Positions 1 through 9,339 of a stretch of DNA of 64,000 bases are shown piece after piece. This DNA is from Farysia itapuensis (lineage: Eukaryota > Basidiomycota > Ustilaginomycetes > Ustilaginales > Ustilaginaceae). Where the stretch lies: positions 310,001-374,000 of the forward strand of contig JALBYC010000001.1 in the NCBI GenBank assembly GCA_023212645.1, given 5' to 3'. The notes beneath the pieces are model-generated. The model searched no databases. It worked only from the letters and a program-made list of their open reading frames with translations, and had not been told where the DNA came from. Each line of letters begins with the position of its first letter. The first letter of the stretch is position 1. The position numbers and the translations under genes were made by a program.

Positions 1-629
1 CGGAATGAGCGCCCTCGCACGCCCGGACGCCTGTTGGCGTTGGCTGAACAAATGTTTGTTGGACTCAGTGGAGAGATGAAGAAACAAGGGATGAGACAAG
101 ACCTGCAGCTAGGGCAAGCTGCGACGGGATGCGCCTCAAATTCCGGCAAGATCTGGGTGTCTCAGTCTTATTTCAAGTTGCAATGCCCATTGTTAGGCGA
201 CACATATCCCACCCAAATCTTGACCCAGATTTTTGACTGGCTTCTTTTTCAACTGCGACGATCCCTTCTCAGTAGTCTGACGCGTATCTCGACGCCCAAG
301 ATCGCTAAATTGTCGAGACCCAGTTCTGTGAGTGCAGGCACCTAAGACCTGCTTTCCCGCCCCAGAATCTGAGACGCCGTGCAACCGCCATGCCTTATCC
401 ATTTATCGTACTCGTACCATCCCGACGCTTCCCGCGCGATGGATTTCGAGCGGGATAGTCAGAAGATTTTGGCTAGCACAGAGTTTGCTCCGACACGTTC
501 GAGTGTCTCAATCTGTCCATCTGTAGGGCCGTCCTTGCTCGCTTCTCATTAAAACCCTGCGGTGCCGTGATCTGACTATCTGTTCTTCGCCTGTTGTCAT
601 CACAAGTCACTCTCACCACTACCATCACC
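1..629. other. Left edge and upstream region of the first GH16 gene
   Basis: I see no supported gene here. The open frames in this stretch are short, start at TTG, and resemble no family I know. The last part, before the ATG at 630, must hold the promoter and 5' leader of the GH16 gene. It contains short CA/TC-rich runs just before the start (about 600-629), as is common in fungal leaders. No clear TATA element was found. Confidence 0.5.
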
Positions 630-2165
630 ATGAGGAACCCACAAGAGCAGACCGACAGTAACGAGATGGAGTTTGTCACCAATGCCCAGACACCTTCGTC
701 AGTAAACAACGAATGGGATGGGCAGTACTCACGTCGGCGTCACAACGCAAGCGAAGGCGCCGAGTCTACTTCGGCTCCCGGAACGCCGATGAGCTACATG
801 CGCGCAGGAGGAGGAGGAGGTGCTGCTGTAGCGACACCTGGAAGCGAAAGGAGCTATCCCTGGAACGCGTTTGCCAATTCCTCGCTGTTCAACTACTCGT
901 ACACATCAGAGACACCCATTCATGAATCCAAACGTCCAGCTTTCCGCTCAGCAAGGTTGCGAGAGGGCGAAGACAGGCTGTCCGACAGTCTTTGGACGAA
1001 GACGCGAGCGGGCAAGAAGGCTAACCGCAAGAACTACGCTTTCTTCTTGATTGGTGTAGTACTGGGTATTGCCGGGGCAGCTGCCTTCATTGTCCAGGGT
1101 TTCCTCAGCATGCCCAAGAACAAGTACTGCCTTGTGCTGGAAGATCATTTTGATGGACCTTTGGATACGAGCGTCTGGACACACGAGATCGAGACTGGCG
1201 GCTTTGGCAATCACGAGTTCGAGTGGACCACCGATTCGGCCAACAACTCCTTCACGGCGGACGGAAATCTGTACATTGTACCAACGCTGACAGCCGACAG
1301 TCTCGGTGATGCGGCCATCACGAATGGATACCGTCTCAACTTGACCGAAACCGGCACATGCACAGCATTCAACAAGACAGATGCCAGCTGTGCAGTCATG
1401 TCTAATTCCACTACCGGAGTCGTACTGCCTCCGGTTCAGAGCGCCAGGTTGACGACCAAAGGAACAAAGACGATCAAGTACGGTCGAGTTGAAGTACGTG
1501 CGCGGATGCCCACCGGCGACTGGCTATGGCCGGCAATTTGGATGATGCCTCAGAATAGCGTGTATGGCGACTGGCCCGCTAGTGGTGAGATCGACATTGT
1601 CGAATCGAAAGGCAATATGCCAAAGGCACGCGCTGACAACATGGCCAATGTGGTTCGTTCGACCTTGCATTGGGGACCGACGATCGAGCAAGATCGTTGG
1701 TGGAGCACCACGGGTATTGCCCAAGTTTGGCGTCAATACTTCAACCAGGACTACCATGTCTTTGGACTCGAGTGGGACGAGACCGGCATGTACGCCTGGA
1801 CCGGTACCCGTGCTAAAAAGCATTTCCAGAAGAAGTTCGATCAGGACATGTTCACTTCTGCCAATTTTCCTGCCTATACCAGCAACGGCACTGCGATCGT
1901 GAACCCTTGGTCTCACTCAAAGAACCCCAAGATTGCTCCATTTGACCAGGACTTCTTCCTCATCCTCAACGTGGCCGTTGGTGGTACGAACGGATACTTT
2001 GACGATGCGGACAAAGCCACGCCCAACAAGCCTTGGTCCAACTCTGCCGTCAACCCTCGTGCCGACTTTTGGAGCGCCAAATCCTCTTGGCTTCCGACTT
2101 GGCCCACGGATGTCAAGAAGCGCGGTATGGCCGTTGATTACGTCAAAATGTGGCAGAAGTGTTAA
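630..2165 (+). CDS. Membrane-anchored GH16 beta-glucanase-like protein (long N-terminus)
   Basis: A 511-residue intronless glycoside hydrolase family 16 protein, expected to cut beta-1,3(4)-glucans at or outside the cell surface. The open frame extends up to a TTG at 594, but the ATG at 630 is the first credible start. Residues 1-135 are Ser/Gly/Arg-rich and probably cytosolic. Residues about 136-159 form one hydrophobic span, giving a type II membrane protein with the enzyme outside. The catalytic signature GEIDIVE places the nucleophile at Glu320, Asp322 and the acid/base at Glu325; the upstream WPAIWMMP is also typical. The protein ends YVKMWQKC. Several N-x-S/T sites lie in the hydrolase part. 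It is a clear paralog of the protein at 12904, but its cytosolic tail is about 85 residues longer. Whether it hydrolyses or remodels glucan is inferred from family only. KRE6/SKN1-type function is possible but less likely from the motifs. Confidence 0.9.
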   Translation: MRNPQEQTDSNEMEFVTNAQTPSSVNNEWDGQYSRRRHNASEGAESTSAPGTPMSYMRAGGGGGAAVATPGSERSYPWNAFANSSLFNYSYTSETPIHESKRPAFRSARLREGEDRLSDSLWTKTRAGKKANRKNYAFFLIGVVLGIAGAAAFIVQGFLSMPKNKYCLVLEDHFDGPLDTSVWTHEIETGGFGNHEFEWTTDSANNSFTADGNLYIVPTLTADSLGDAAITNGYRLNLTETGTCTAFNKTDASCAVMSNSTTGVVLPPVQSARLTTKGTKTIKYGRVEVRARMPTGDWLWPAIWMMPQNSVYGDWPASGEIDIVESKGNMPKARADNMANVVRSTLHWGPTIEQDRWWSTTGIAQVWRQYFNQDYHVFGLEWDETGMYAWTGTRAKKHFQKKFDQDMFTSANFPAYTSNGTAIVNPWSHSKNPKIAPFDQDFFLILNVAVGGTNGYFDDADKATPNKPWSNSAVNPRADFWSAKSSWLPTWPTDVKKRGMAVDYVKMWQKC

Positions 2166-4118
2166 GGTACCCCTTCTCTTCCAATGTTGTACATTACTCC
2201 CTAGCAAAGTTCGCAGTCTCTTCCTAGTCACCTATCTGCTCTGTCTGGTTGCTTGTCCCATAGAACATCTAAACTTCTTATTCATCTGCATCTCTGCAAC
2301 AGCCGTGTGATCCACAAGGGTGTTCAGAATGAGTGTGTCTTGGAAGCGGTCGATTTGACCACCCTTGGCGGTCGACACACACCCGCATCGCAGGGATCAG
2401 TCTTGGCACGTCAGCATAGCCGAGAAGCCAACTACCGCGCCGTTCCGGCGGCTGTTTACTCCGGACCCCCGTTCACAGATTGTCCTCGCTGGAAGTACTG
2501 ATCCACAATGAAATCTAAGGCCATGCCTCATCTTTGCAAGCGTGCTCGGAGCGAACCCGAGGCGAGCGTTCCGCCACAAGCTTACGCGACCACTGGATGG
2601 AGGGGCGCTCTTTCGATCGTGTACCGTTATTCGAATCTGCAAGCTGCGATCTGCACGTGAGCTCCAGTCGTCAAGCACCCTTAGCACCCTCGGGACGCGG
2701 AACCAATCGACTGCGCTTGGACCGCTCCCTCGCTTAAATTTGGAGGTACGACGCGTCCCGCCTGCAACCAAGCAATTAATTTAGCATTACAAGAAGCAGC
2801 TGAGCTCCAAATACTCTTGTTGTGGAATGTATTCGGATTTGTCTGTCGAATTACATCACGTTCTTGGCTACTGCCCGTCAAGTTGTGCTGACCATTGAAC
2901 ATTGACTACTAGTAGGTACACATGGTACCTGTGTTCACCGAGCGCGATCATGAGCCCCGTTAAGACGCTGATACTCTGCAGACATCCCTTCGGGCCGCGG
3001 AGCCGAGTCTCATACGCCACGCTGATCGGAACACAAATGTGTCTGCACAAAACCCTGTGTGCCTGAACGCGCTTCTTCAGAATGGCGGATATATTGCTTC
3101 GCTTCGCTAGTGCATCGCCCAATTGGACGCACGCTCTAGACTTCACCAGTTGCCATCTGTGCTTTGAGCGTTCCCACTTTGTCTTGTATACATACTAAAG
3201 CGCCACAAGACGCATGAACGAAGCCTGGCAAAGATTCGCTTCGCGCAGAAACCTTCCCGTCGCATATCTTGTTCGTCGAGCATCATAGCTCACAAGCTTC
3301 GGACTTCGCGTGGCATCGAGAGTGACTATGCCAGGCTAGAGCACTTTCTCTGGTACTTGCTAATCAGGCACTCCCGCCTAAGCTGGACCCCTTGCATGAT
3401 TGAGATTTCCACTACCCCACGATCAGATGACGCTCTGGCCTCAGCCTTCGCAGTCAATGTCTACACGTGCTCTCGCTCTGGTGCGTCATTGCCCCGCGTT
3501 CAAAGCCTTTGGCACAATCGTTGGCCTGTCGAGTGTATTGCGCAAAGAGGCTACCAGTCGAGATGTCGTTGGCTCGTCTCAAGCCTTTTGCGCATGCATA
3601 TTGTCGGCCTCGGAAGAGGTCTGCTTCTTTCAGTGGTCAAAGCCACCGTCAAGGTCTTGAGGAGGAGCGGCGAACCTCATGCATTGTCTTGATGTTCAGC
3701 CTAGGATCCTGCATTGTTCCCATCATGAATGATGAACATTCGACGGGGCTCGAAATCGCCTTGCCTCCGCCTTCCCGCTCTGAAGTCCAATGGAGTCTGG
3801 ACAGTTCTCGACGTTTCCCACATATGTGCTTTGCAAACCGGACCTGTTACACCCGTTCCAGTGCGCCGACTCAAGACTATCGTTCCGCTTGGCCGCGGAT
3901 CTTCTCAGATCTTTTCCCTTCCGAGTCGCATTCCCGACCTTTTTCAGCCAGCTGACAGTCGAAAAGTGCTCAAACCTGACGTTCTCCCGTGTCAGACATG
4001 CTCGGAAAAAGTCGGTGGTCGAAAACTATAAGAAAGCGCTCCACCATCTCCCCCAAAGAATTCTTGGTAGCACGTCTCCTTTCCCCACGCTTTCTTGCCC
4101 TCTACGACGCAAATCAAG
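2166..4118. other. 1.95 kb spacer without recognisable gene
   Basis: Between the GH16 gene and the first secreted paralog I find only short overlapping open frames with no recognisable features, some starting at TTG or CTG. The right end is the promoter of the secreted-protein gene. The stretch is long for this otherwise compact genome, so an extended regulatory region or a small intron-split gene cannot be excluded. Confidence 0.5.
4027..4034 (+). promoter_or_regulatory. TATA-like element of the first secreted paralog
   Basis: TATAAGAA lies about 90 bases before the ATG at 4119 and is followed by a C/T-rich leader. The position fits a fungal TATA element. The paralog at 7484 has a comparable CATAAAAG about 85 bases before its start, which supports the call. 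Confidence 0.45.
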
Positions 4119-5330
4119 ATGCGATTCACCCCAGCCCTCCTCACCACGGTCCTTCTGGCCATCACTGTCTCTTCTTCCCCTGTGCAGAAGCGACAGGACA
4201 ACGACACCAGCGTTGACTACGTCGACCCTGACCTCTTTGCTCTCTGGGACGATGCGCCGGCACCTACTCTCGTCGCTCTGCCTCCTGCGGTCACTGCTGC
4301 CGCCACCATTGACACCGCAGCCGTCGCTGCCTCGATCAGCGCCGACCTCGCTACTTCGACTCTGATCATGGCAGACTCATCCCCCACTGCTGCTGCCCGA
4401 CGATCTCTTCAGAAGCGTGTCACTGACCCCAGTGCTCAGCAGGCTACTTGCAAGACTGCCAAGCAGTCCAGCTTGTACTCTTACAGCACCACCAACCCTG
4501 ACAGTCCTAGTGCTTTCCAGAACGACGCAACTTACTCTACTGCTGCTAAGAACGCCGCTCGAAACCCCCCCGCAGGCTACATCCCAACCTTCAACAACTT
4601 GAACGGTGCTTCCCTCGTTCCCAAGGGTGCTATGTATACCACCTCATTTTTGAGCTCCTACGATGCCAACGCATGCGCAGCTCTATGCACTCAGCAGACC
4701 AAGTTCACCTGCCTCGGCTTTAACATTTACTTCGAGCGAGACCCCCAGTACAAGATCTCGAAGTCTGACGGCTCTGACTGCCCTTCGGGTGCTGGTGTCG
4801 ACTGCTGCACCAACCCAGTCAGTCTGACTCAAGTCAAATGTGTACAGCTCGGTTACGCCCCTGCCGCCTCTGCTGCAACTAACAAGGGCCAGTTCCAGAA
4901 CAAATTCCAGTTTGTCGTTGCCGGATCTGACGGCTTCGCGCGACAGGATGATGGTTCAGGCTTGCCCAACCTTGCCGGATACACGCGCCCTCACGCGCTT
5001 GGAAGCTGCATCCCCAAGGCGCAGACCAACGGTCAGCTCATGACTCCCACCAAGTTCCCCGGAAGCACTTCTTTCAGCGACTGTGCCGCCTACTGCACCA
5101 ACATTAAGGGCCGCACTGTTAACGGTGTCCCGCGCACCTGCGCTTACTTCGTCGTTGCCCCTACTTACAACGCCGCTGACAACTCGTACCTGGGTCTCAC
5201 TTGCGCTCCTTACACCGCTGACCAAGCTCAGAACGAAGGTGGCACCAAGAACAGCGACACCACGAACTGCAGCAACGGCCAGCGCTACTATGCCAACGCT
5301 GCTTCTTACCTCCGACAAACGTCGGCATAA
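4119..5330 (+). CDS. Secreted Cys-rich protein with Kex2-type propeptide (paralog A)
   Basis: A 403-residue intronless secreted protein of unknown function. The first ATG is at 4119; the open frame runs back to a TTG at 4095. Residues 1-18 or so form a signal peptide. A Lys-Arg pair at 24-25 and two more dibasic sites (RR 94-95, KR 99-100) are Kex2-like, so a peptide of about 70-75 residues rich in Ala and acidic residues could be released. The rest carries two Cys-rich modules, each reminiscent of PAN/apple folds. The first contains CLGFNIYFERDP. The second contains HALGSCIPKAQ and RTCAYFVVAPTYNA. It is clearly related to the gene at 7484: signal peptide, first Kex2 site, propeptide core (AAVAASISA) and both modules align. 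No membrane anchor or GPI signal is visible. A wall-associated or apoplastic role is inferred from secretion and neighbours only. Confidence 0.85.
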   Translation: MRFTPALLTTVLLAITVSSSPVQKRQDNDTSVDYVDPDLFALWDDAPAPTLVALPPAVTAAATIDTAAVAASISADLATSTLIMADSSPTAAARRSLQKRVTDPSAQQATCKTAKQSSLYSYSTTNPDSPSAFQNDATYSTAAKNAARNPPAGYIPTFNNLNGASLVPKGAMYTTSFLSSYDANACAALCTQQTKFTCLGFNIYFERDPQYKISKSDGSDCPSGAGVDCCTNPVSLTQVKCVQLGYAPAASAATNKGQFQNKFQFVVAGSDGFARQDDGSGLPNLAGYTRPHALGSCIPKAQTNGQLMTPTKFPGSTSFSDCAAYCTNIKGRTVNGVPRTCAYFVVAPTYNAADNSYLGLTCAPYTADQAQNEGGTKNSDTTNCSNGQRYYANAASYLRQTSA

Positions 5331-7483
5331 TCCTTCGTACTCGATCCCGTCGGGCCTTCTCGGCCCGTTCGGCTCATGCTTGTCGACTGTGGTATCTCTC
5401 GTTCATTATTCTTCTCATCTTCTCGCCTCAAGGGACTCCGGTTCGGGTCGAACTTTGTTCATTGACCCGCCTGTCACGTTTTCTTCTTCCCCGTCGATAA
5501 TTTTGTCAATATTCGACTGAAATCTTAAGGTCATTACTGTTGTTCACACCATACCTTTCGCGTTTGTGAGCAATAGTACCTTGGTACGAACGGCTTAGCA
5601 TTGTCTACTTGAGCGCCGGACCTAATGCGTCGTCTCGCTAGAACCGACAATGCTACAAAGTAGTCCTTTCTAACGCGTTAGCAACCAGCACTCTGGATCA
5701 GGGTGGTCGGGGGCTTTATGCCGACAGCAAGGCTGAGCATTAATTGATATGGGGAGTTTCGGACATTGAAGCGTCCAGTTTATGGGATGATGGGATCTCA
5801 TGAAACCCCGCTTCTTCCTGACAGGTGCCAAAGCGGAACCAAAAAAAAGCTTGATGCTTCAGAAGCTGGAACATCTACGAGTTTGGTCCCTGGCCCGGGT
5901 CGAAGTTCTGTGATAAGCGCTTTTACTTAGTCATTTGAGCAAGGCTGCACCCTCTCTACAGCCAATTCCACCGATCTACGAAGCGAGATAGCCCGTTTGA
6001 GCAGGTCCTGCTAGCTTCTGTCTGACAACTTCACACAAGCTTCGAACTTTTCGGTCTCTACGTGATTAGACCTGATGAACTATCAATGAGGAGCCAGCAC
6101 GCTGCGTTTCAAAGGGGCGGGGCGTATTGGGCATACGAGGAGCTTCAGGCTGACAGGCATTAGAGAGAGCAACAGTTTGACGCTCTGATGTTTAAACTTA
6201 CCGTCAGCAATCGGAGGAGCAAATGATGGCAGCGCAAGCTTCAATAAAGCCGCAGAATCTGAGCTCGAGCAGCGATGCTGTCCGTGACTCGACCTGCTCG
6301 GTCGCGACCATCATGTGGAACATGAGTTTCTCGCTGGACTGTTTCCTTTGTGCCCGCTATCCAAGCCGGCTTTAATCCGGTAAGTCATCATTTCCGCTCT
6401 GTTTTGTTGATCCGTGACTGCTGAGACTTGTTGAGTGTGGTTACACGGACTCGCTTGCATCAGATTCCGCGGCTAATCGAGCATTCTTCTTAGCTGCGTG
6501 CGTGAGCCTTCGACTCTTCCAAAGTAGGCCACTTTGATCGTCCTATTTCCGGCTCGTCAGGCGATCCGGAAAAATTGCAAGCTGGCTTGGCAATCGAAAC
6601 AACTCGCAGATACGTGCTCGCTGCACGGCCCGCGTGGATCACAAGCGTGGCTCACAAAAGCTTGAAGCAGCAAGGTTTCAGGAACGGTGAGGTCAGCGCA
6701 TCTCATCTGCAGGATAAGATAAAGCGGGACTCCGCGAAAGCACTTTGGCAATCATTGAACAAGACCCGTGGGTGGGCATGTGAGCGCGAGTTAATTATGG
6801 CATTGGAGCTCTGCTCTGCTGCTGATGACGCTTGCTGCAACGGGATGGTGTTGCCTCGGGGTGGCTGGATTACAGATCGGAATATATCCTCATCGATCGG
6901 GCACGGGAATTTTAAAAAATAAATTACGATTCTGACAAACAATCGTGTCCCGTCCAACATGGCCACACAATGCGGAGATCTAAATGCTATTCCCGTTGCG
7001 CTCTGCAAGTGACAGCTCTGCTCTGCACTGGGCTATGACCGTCAAATCGACCACGCGCCGCTTCTGTTCTTTGTTTCTACACGCTGGATCCCGAAGACTG
7101 GTCCCCTCGGCACATTCTGCGTCTGCGCGAAGTTTTTTGGCTGCCAAACGCTGCGGATCGGAGCGCAAATAGTATGGCCCGAGAACAGGTTTTATAGCAA
7201 CACCAAGCCGGCACTCACCGGCTGCATCGGCACAAGCGACGCTCATAAGTGGTCTCGAATGTCTCGGACGCACGAGGCGCTTCCTGCTCGGTCCTCTTGA
7301 GACACCAGGCGACCTTCCCGTTTTCCAGCGTAGGGTCCTGACACGGGCAACCGCAAGGCAAAAATCGCCTCCTTCGTCCTTGTCAAACTTGACATAAAAG
7401 GAGCTACGCAGATCTCTTCCGTCGTACCTGACAATCATCTACCTCATCTCCATCCCTCTTCAGCCTACGAAGCTTACCTTGCA
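5331..7483. other. 2.15 kb spacer between the secreted paralogs
   Basis: No gene is recognisable here. Open frames such as those at about 6575-6922 (plus) and 6980-7438 (minus) are shadow-like: they have no signal peptide, domain or codon pattern resembling the neighbours. The last few hundred bases are the promoter of the second secreted paralog, with CATAAAAG near 7393-7400. The spacer may be what remains of the tandem duplication that gave the two paralogs. Confidence 0.45.
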
Positions 7484-8701
7484 ATGCGTTGCGCTTCAGC
7501 TCTTCTCGCTTCGGTCCTCTTGGCCATGACGGTCTCTGCCTCTCCTCTGCAGAGACGTCAGGACGACTCTCCCGACCTTGACCCTACCCTGACCGACTTC
7601 TCGGAGCTTTGGGACCTCACCCCTGACCCGGTCTACTCGGCCCTCCCCCTTGCTGTGACTTCGGCCCAGGCCTCGATCAACACTGCTGCTGTCGCCGCCT
7701 CGATCAGCGCCGAGATTGCTGCCACCACCGTTGTCATTTCTTCGGCTGCACCCACCGATGCTCCCCAGCGACGAGCCGTCCGTCCTCAGCCCGTAAAGCG
7801 AACCAGTGCTACCAGCGAGGTCGACGTGGGATCCACCTGCACCACCAAACAGCAGACCGGATCCTACACTGGCTACGTACCCCCCACTGATGCCGATGGT
7901 TTCAAGAACTTTGCCAACTTCCACTCGATTGCTCAGGCAGCCGGAGGCTCGCCCCCCTCGGGCTACTCTACTACCTTTACTGATCAGTACGGTGCCAGTC
8001 TTGTCCCCGCTGGTGCCTGGTACAGCCTCATGCCCCTGTCTGACTACTCGACCAGCACCTGTGCCTCCGCATGTGATGCCGACGCTCGATGCAACGGTTT
8101 CAACACTTACTTTGAGCGAGACCCTGGCTACGCCGTCACCGACCCTTCGTGCACCGGCGCATCGTGCTGCCCCAACCCCACGGCCGTGACCAACTCCAAG
8201 TGTGTGCTGCTCGGCTACGCACCCGACGTCTCCAACGCTGTCAACGATGGTCAGTGGCAGAACCAGTTCCACGTTGTCATCGCTGGATCCAATGGCTACG
8301 CCAAGACTGCCGGTACCAACACGGTCAACCTGCTCGGCTACCAGGCCGGCCACGCTCTCGGAAGCTGCATCCCCAAGGCTCAGACCGACGGTGCCTTCAT
8401 GGGAGCCAAGGCTTTCCCCGGCTCAACTGACTTCAACAACTGCGCTGTTGCCTGCAACACTGTCGTTGGCCGAACCGTCAACGGTGTCAAGCGCACATGT
8501 GCCTACTTTGTCGCCGCTCCCACGTACAACGCCCAGAACGTCTACCAGGGTCTCACTTGCGCTCTGTACACCACTGACCAGAGCTACGACGAGGGAGGAT
8601 CGCGCAACAACGACCAGACCAACTGTGGTGACTCCAAGGTCAAGTACCAGAACGCCGCTTCTTACCTCATCAACAACTACAAGGCCCCTACCACCGCGTA
8701 G
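7484..8701 (+). CDS. Secreted Cys-rich protein with Kex2-type propeptide (paralog B)
   Basis: A 405-residue intronless secreted protein, the tandem paralog of the gene at 4119. The start ATG at 7484 gives a signal peptide (about residues 1-19). A dibasic Arg-Arg at 24-25 sits exactly where paralog A has Lys-Arg. Further dibasic sites at 96-97 and 105-106 delimit a conserved propeptide sharing LW at 42-43 and AAVAASISA. The mature part has two Cys-rich PAN/apple-like modules, including CNGFNTYFERDP, HALGSCIPKAQ and RTCAYFVAAPTYNA. Codon use is strongly biased to C-ending codons, suggesting high expression. No anchor is visible. I do not recognise a named family; binding of surface carbohydrate or protein is a guess from the module type. 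A 285-codon frame on the opposite strand is a shadow of this codon bias. Confidence 0.87.
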   Translation: MRCASALLASVLLAMTVSASPLQRRQDDSPDLDPTLTDFSELWDLTPDPVYSALPLAVTSAQASINTAAVAASISAEIAATTVVISSAAPTDAPQRRAVRPQPVKRTSATSEVDVGSTCTTKQQTGSYTGYVPPTDADGFKNFANFHSIAQAAGGSPPSGYSTTFTDQYGASLVPAGAWYSLMPLSDYSTSTCASACDADARCNGFNTYFERDPGYAVTDPSCTGASCCPNPTAVTNSKCVLLGYAPDVSNAVNDGQWQNQFHVVIAGSNGYAKTAGTNTVNLLGYQAGHALGSCIPKAQTDGAFMGAKAFPGSTDFNNCAVACNTVVGRTVNGVKRTCAYFVAAPTYNAQNVYQGLTCALYTTDQSYDEGGSRNNDQTNCGDSKVKYQNAASYLINNYKAPTTA

Positions 8702-9339
8702 ACAGTGGCCAATTTGGTCCCTCTTCTGTTGTCTTTCCCCTCCGTCTCCAGAGCGTGTAGTGTCCCTCCCCCTTTCTTACTTTCGTTTTGCGCTCTGCTC
8801 CTTTTCTGATCACGGTCTTCATCAGCTGATGAATTTCAATTCTCTTAGAATTAGCTCTGATGTTGCTTGGGGCTTTCCGTAGCTAATCTTACGGGCCACT
8901 GTTGCACATTGGGCGAAATCTGACGTTTTGTCTCACTTCAAAAGCCGTCGTGTGTTCGATGAGATAACAATTTTCATCGATTTGAGGTTCCGATCGTTCC
9001 GAGAATTCTGAGACAAAGGTACTTGTATCCAGGGTCCGTCCCGACTGTGTTAATTTCAGGGTCGGCGGCATCAGGAACACCTCTAGGCATTCTGATTTTG
9101 CTTGGATCGCAGCCTCCGCTTGGCGCAGCGCCAGGGCGGGTCCGTCCACGCTGCCTTGCCCTTGGCTCCTCCGGCAATCTTTACAGCCTCGATCTTGGTA
9201 CCTCCTTATCCGAGACATCTTGCTCTACTTCCTTGTTCACACGCTGTTCGCATTGCGCCGTAGCAGTGTAAACATAGACTCGATATAAATTGCAAAGTAA
9301 TACGGTGACGAGGGACCCGATTTAGAGACAGTAATGCAG
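8702..9339. other. Convergent intergenic region
   Basis: This is the 3' flank shared by the secreted paralog B and the convergent glycosyltransferase gene. It should contain both polyadenylation regions. I see no coding or RNA feature in it. Confidence 0.5.

Noticed and set aside
7496..8353. 285-codon open frame on the minus strand opposite secreted paralog B
   Set aside because: It mirrors the strong codon bias of the plus-strand gene; composition is Gly/Val/Ser repeats without domain or ATG context, so it is a shadow frame.
9118..9339. Possible coding extension or extra exon downstream of the GT2 gene
   Set aside because: The stop at 9340 is clear, and the downstream frames lack similarity to the GT2 family.
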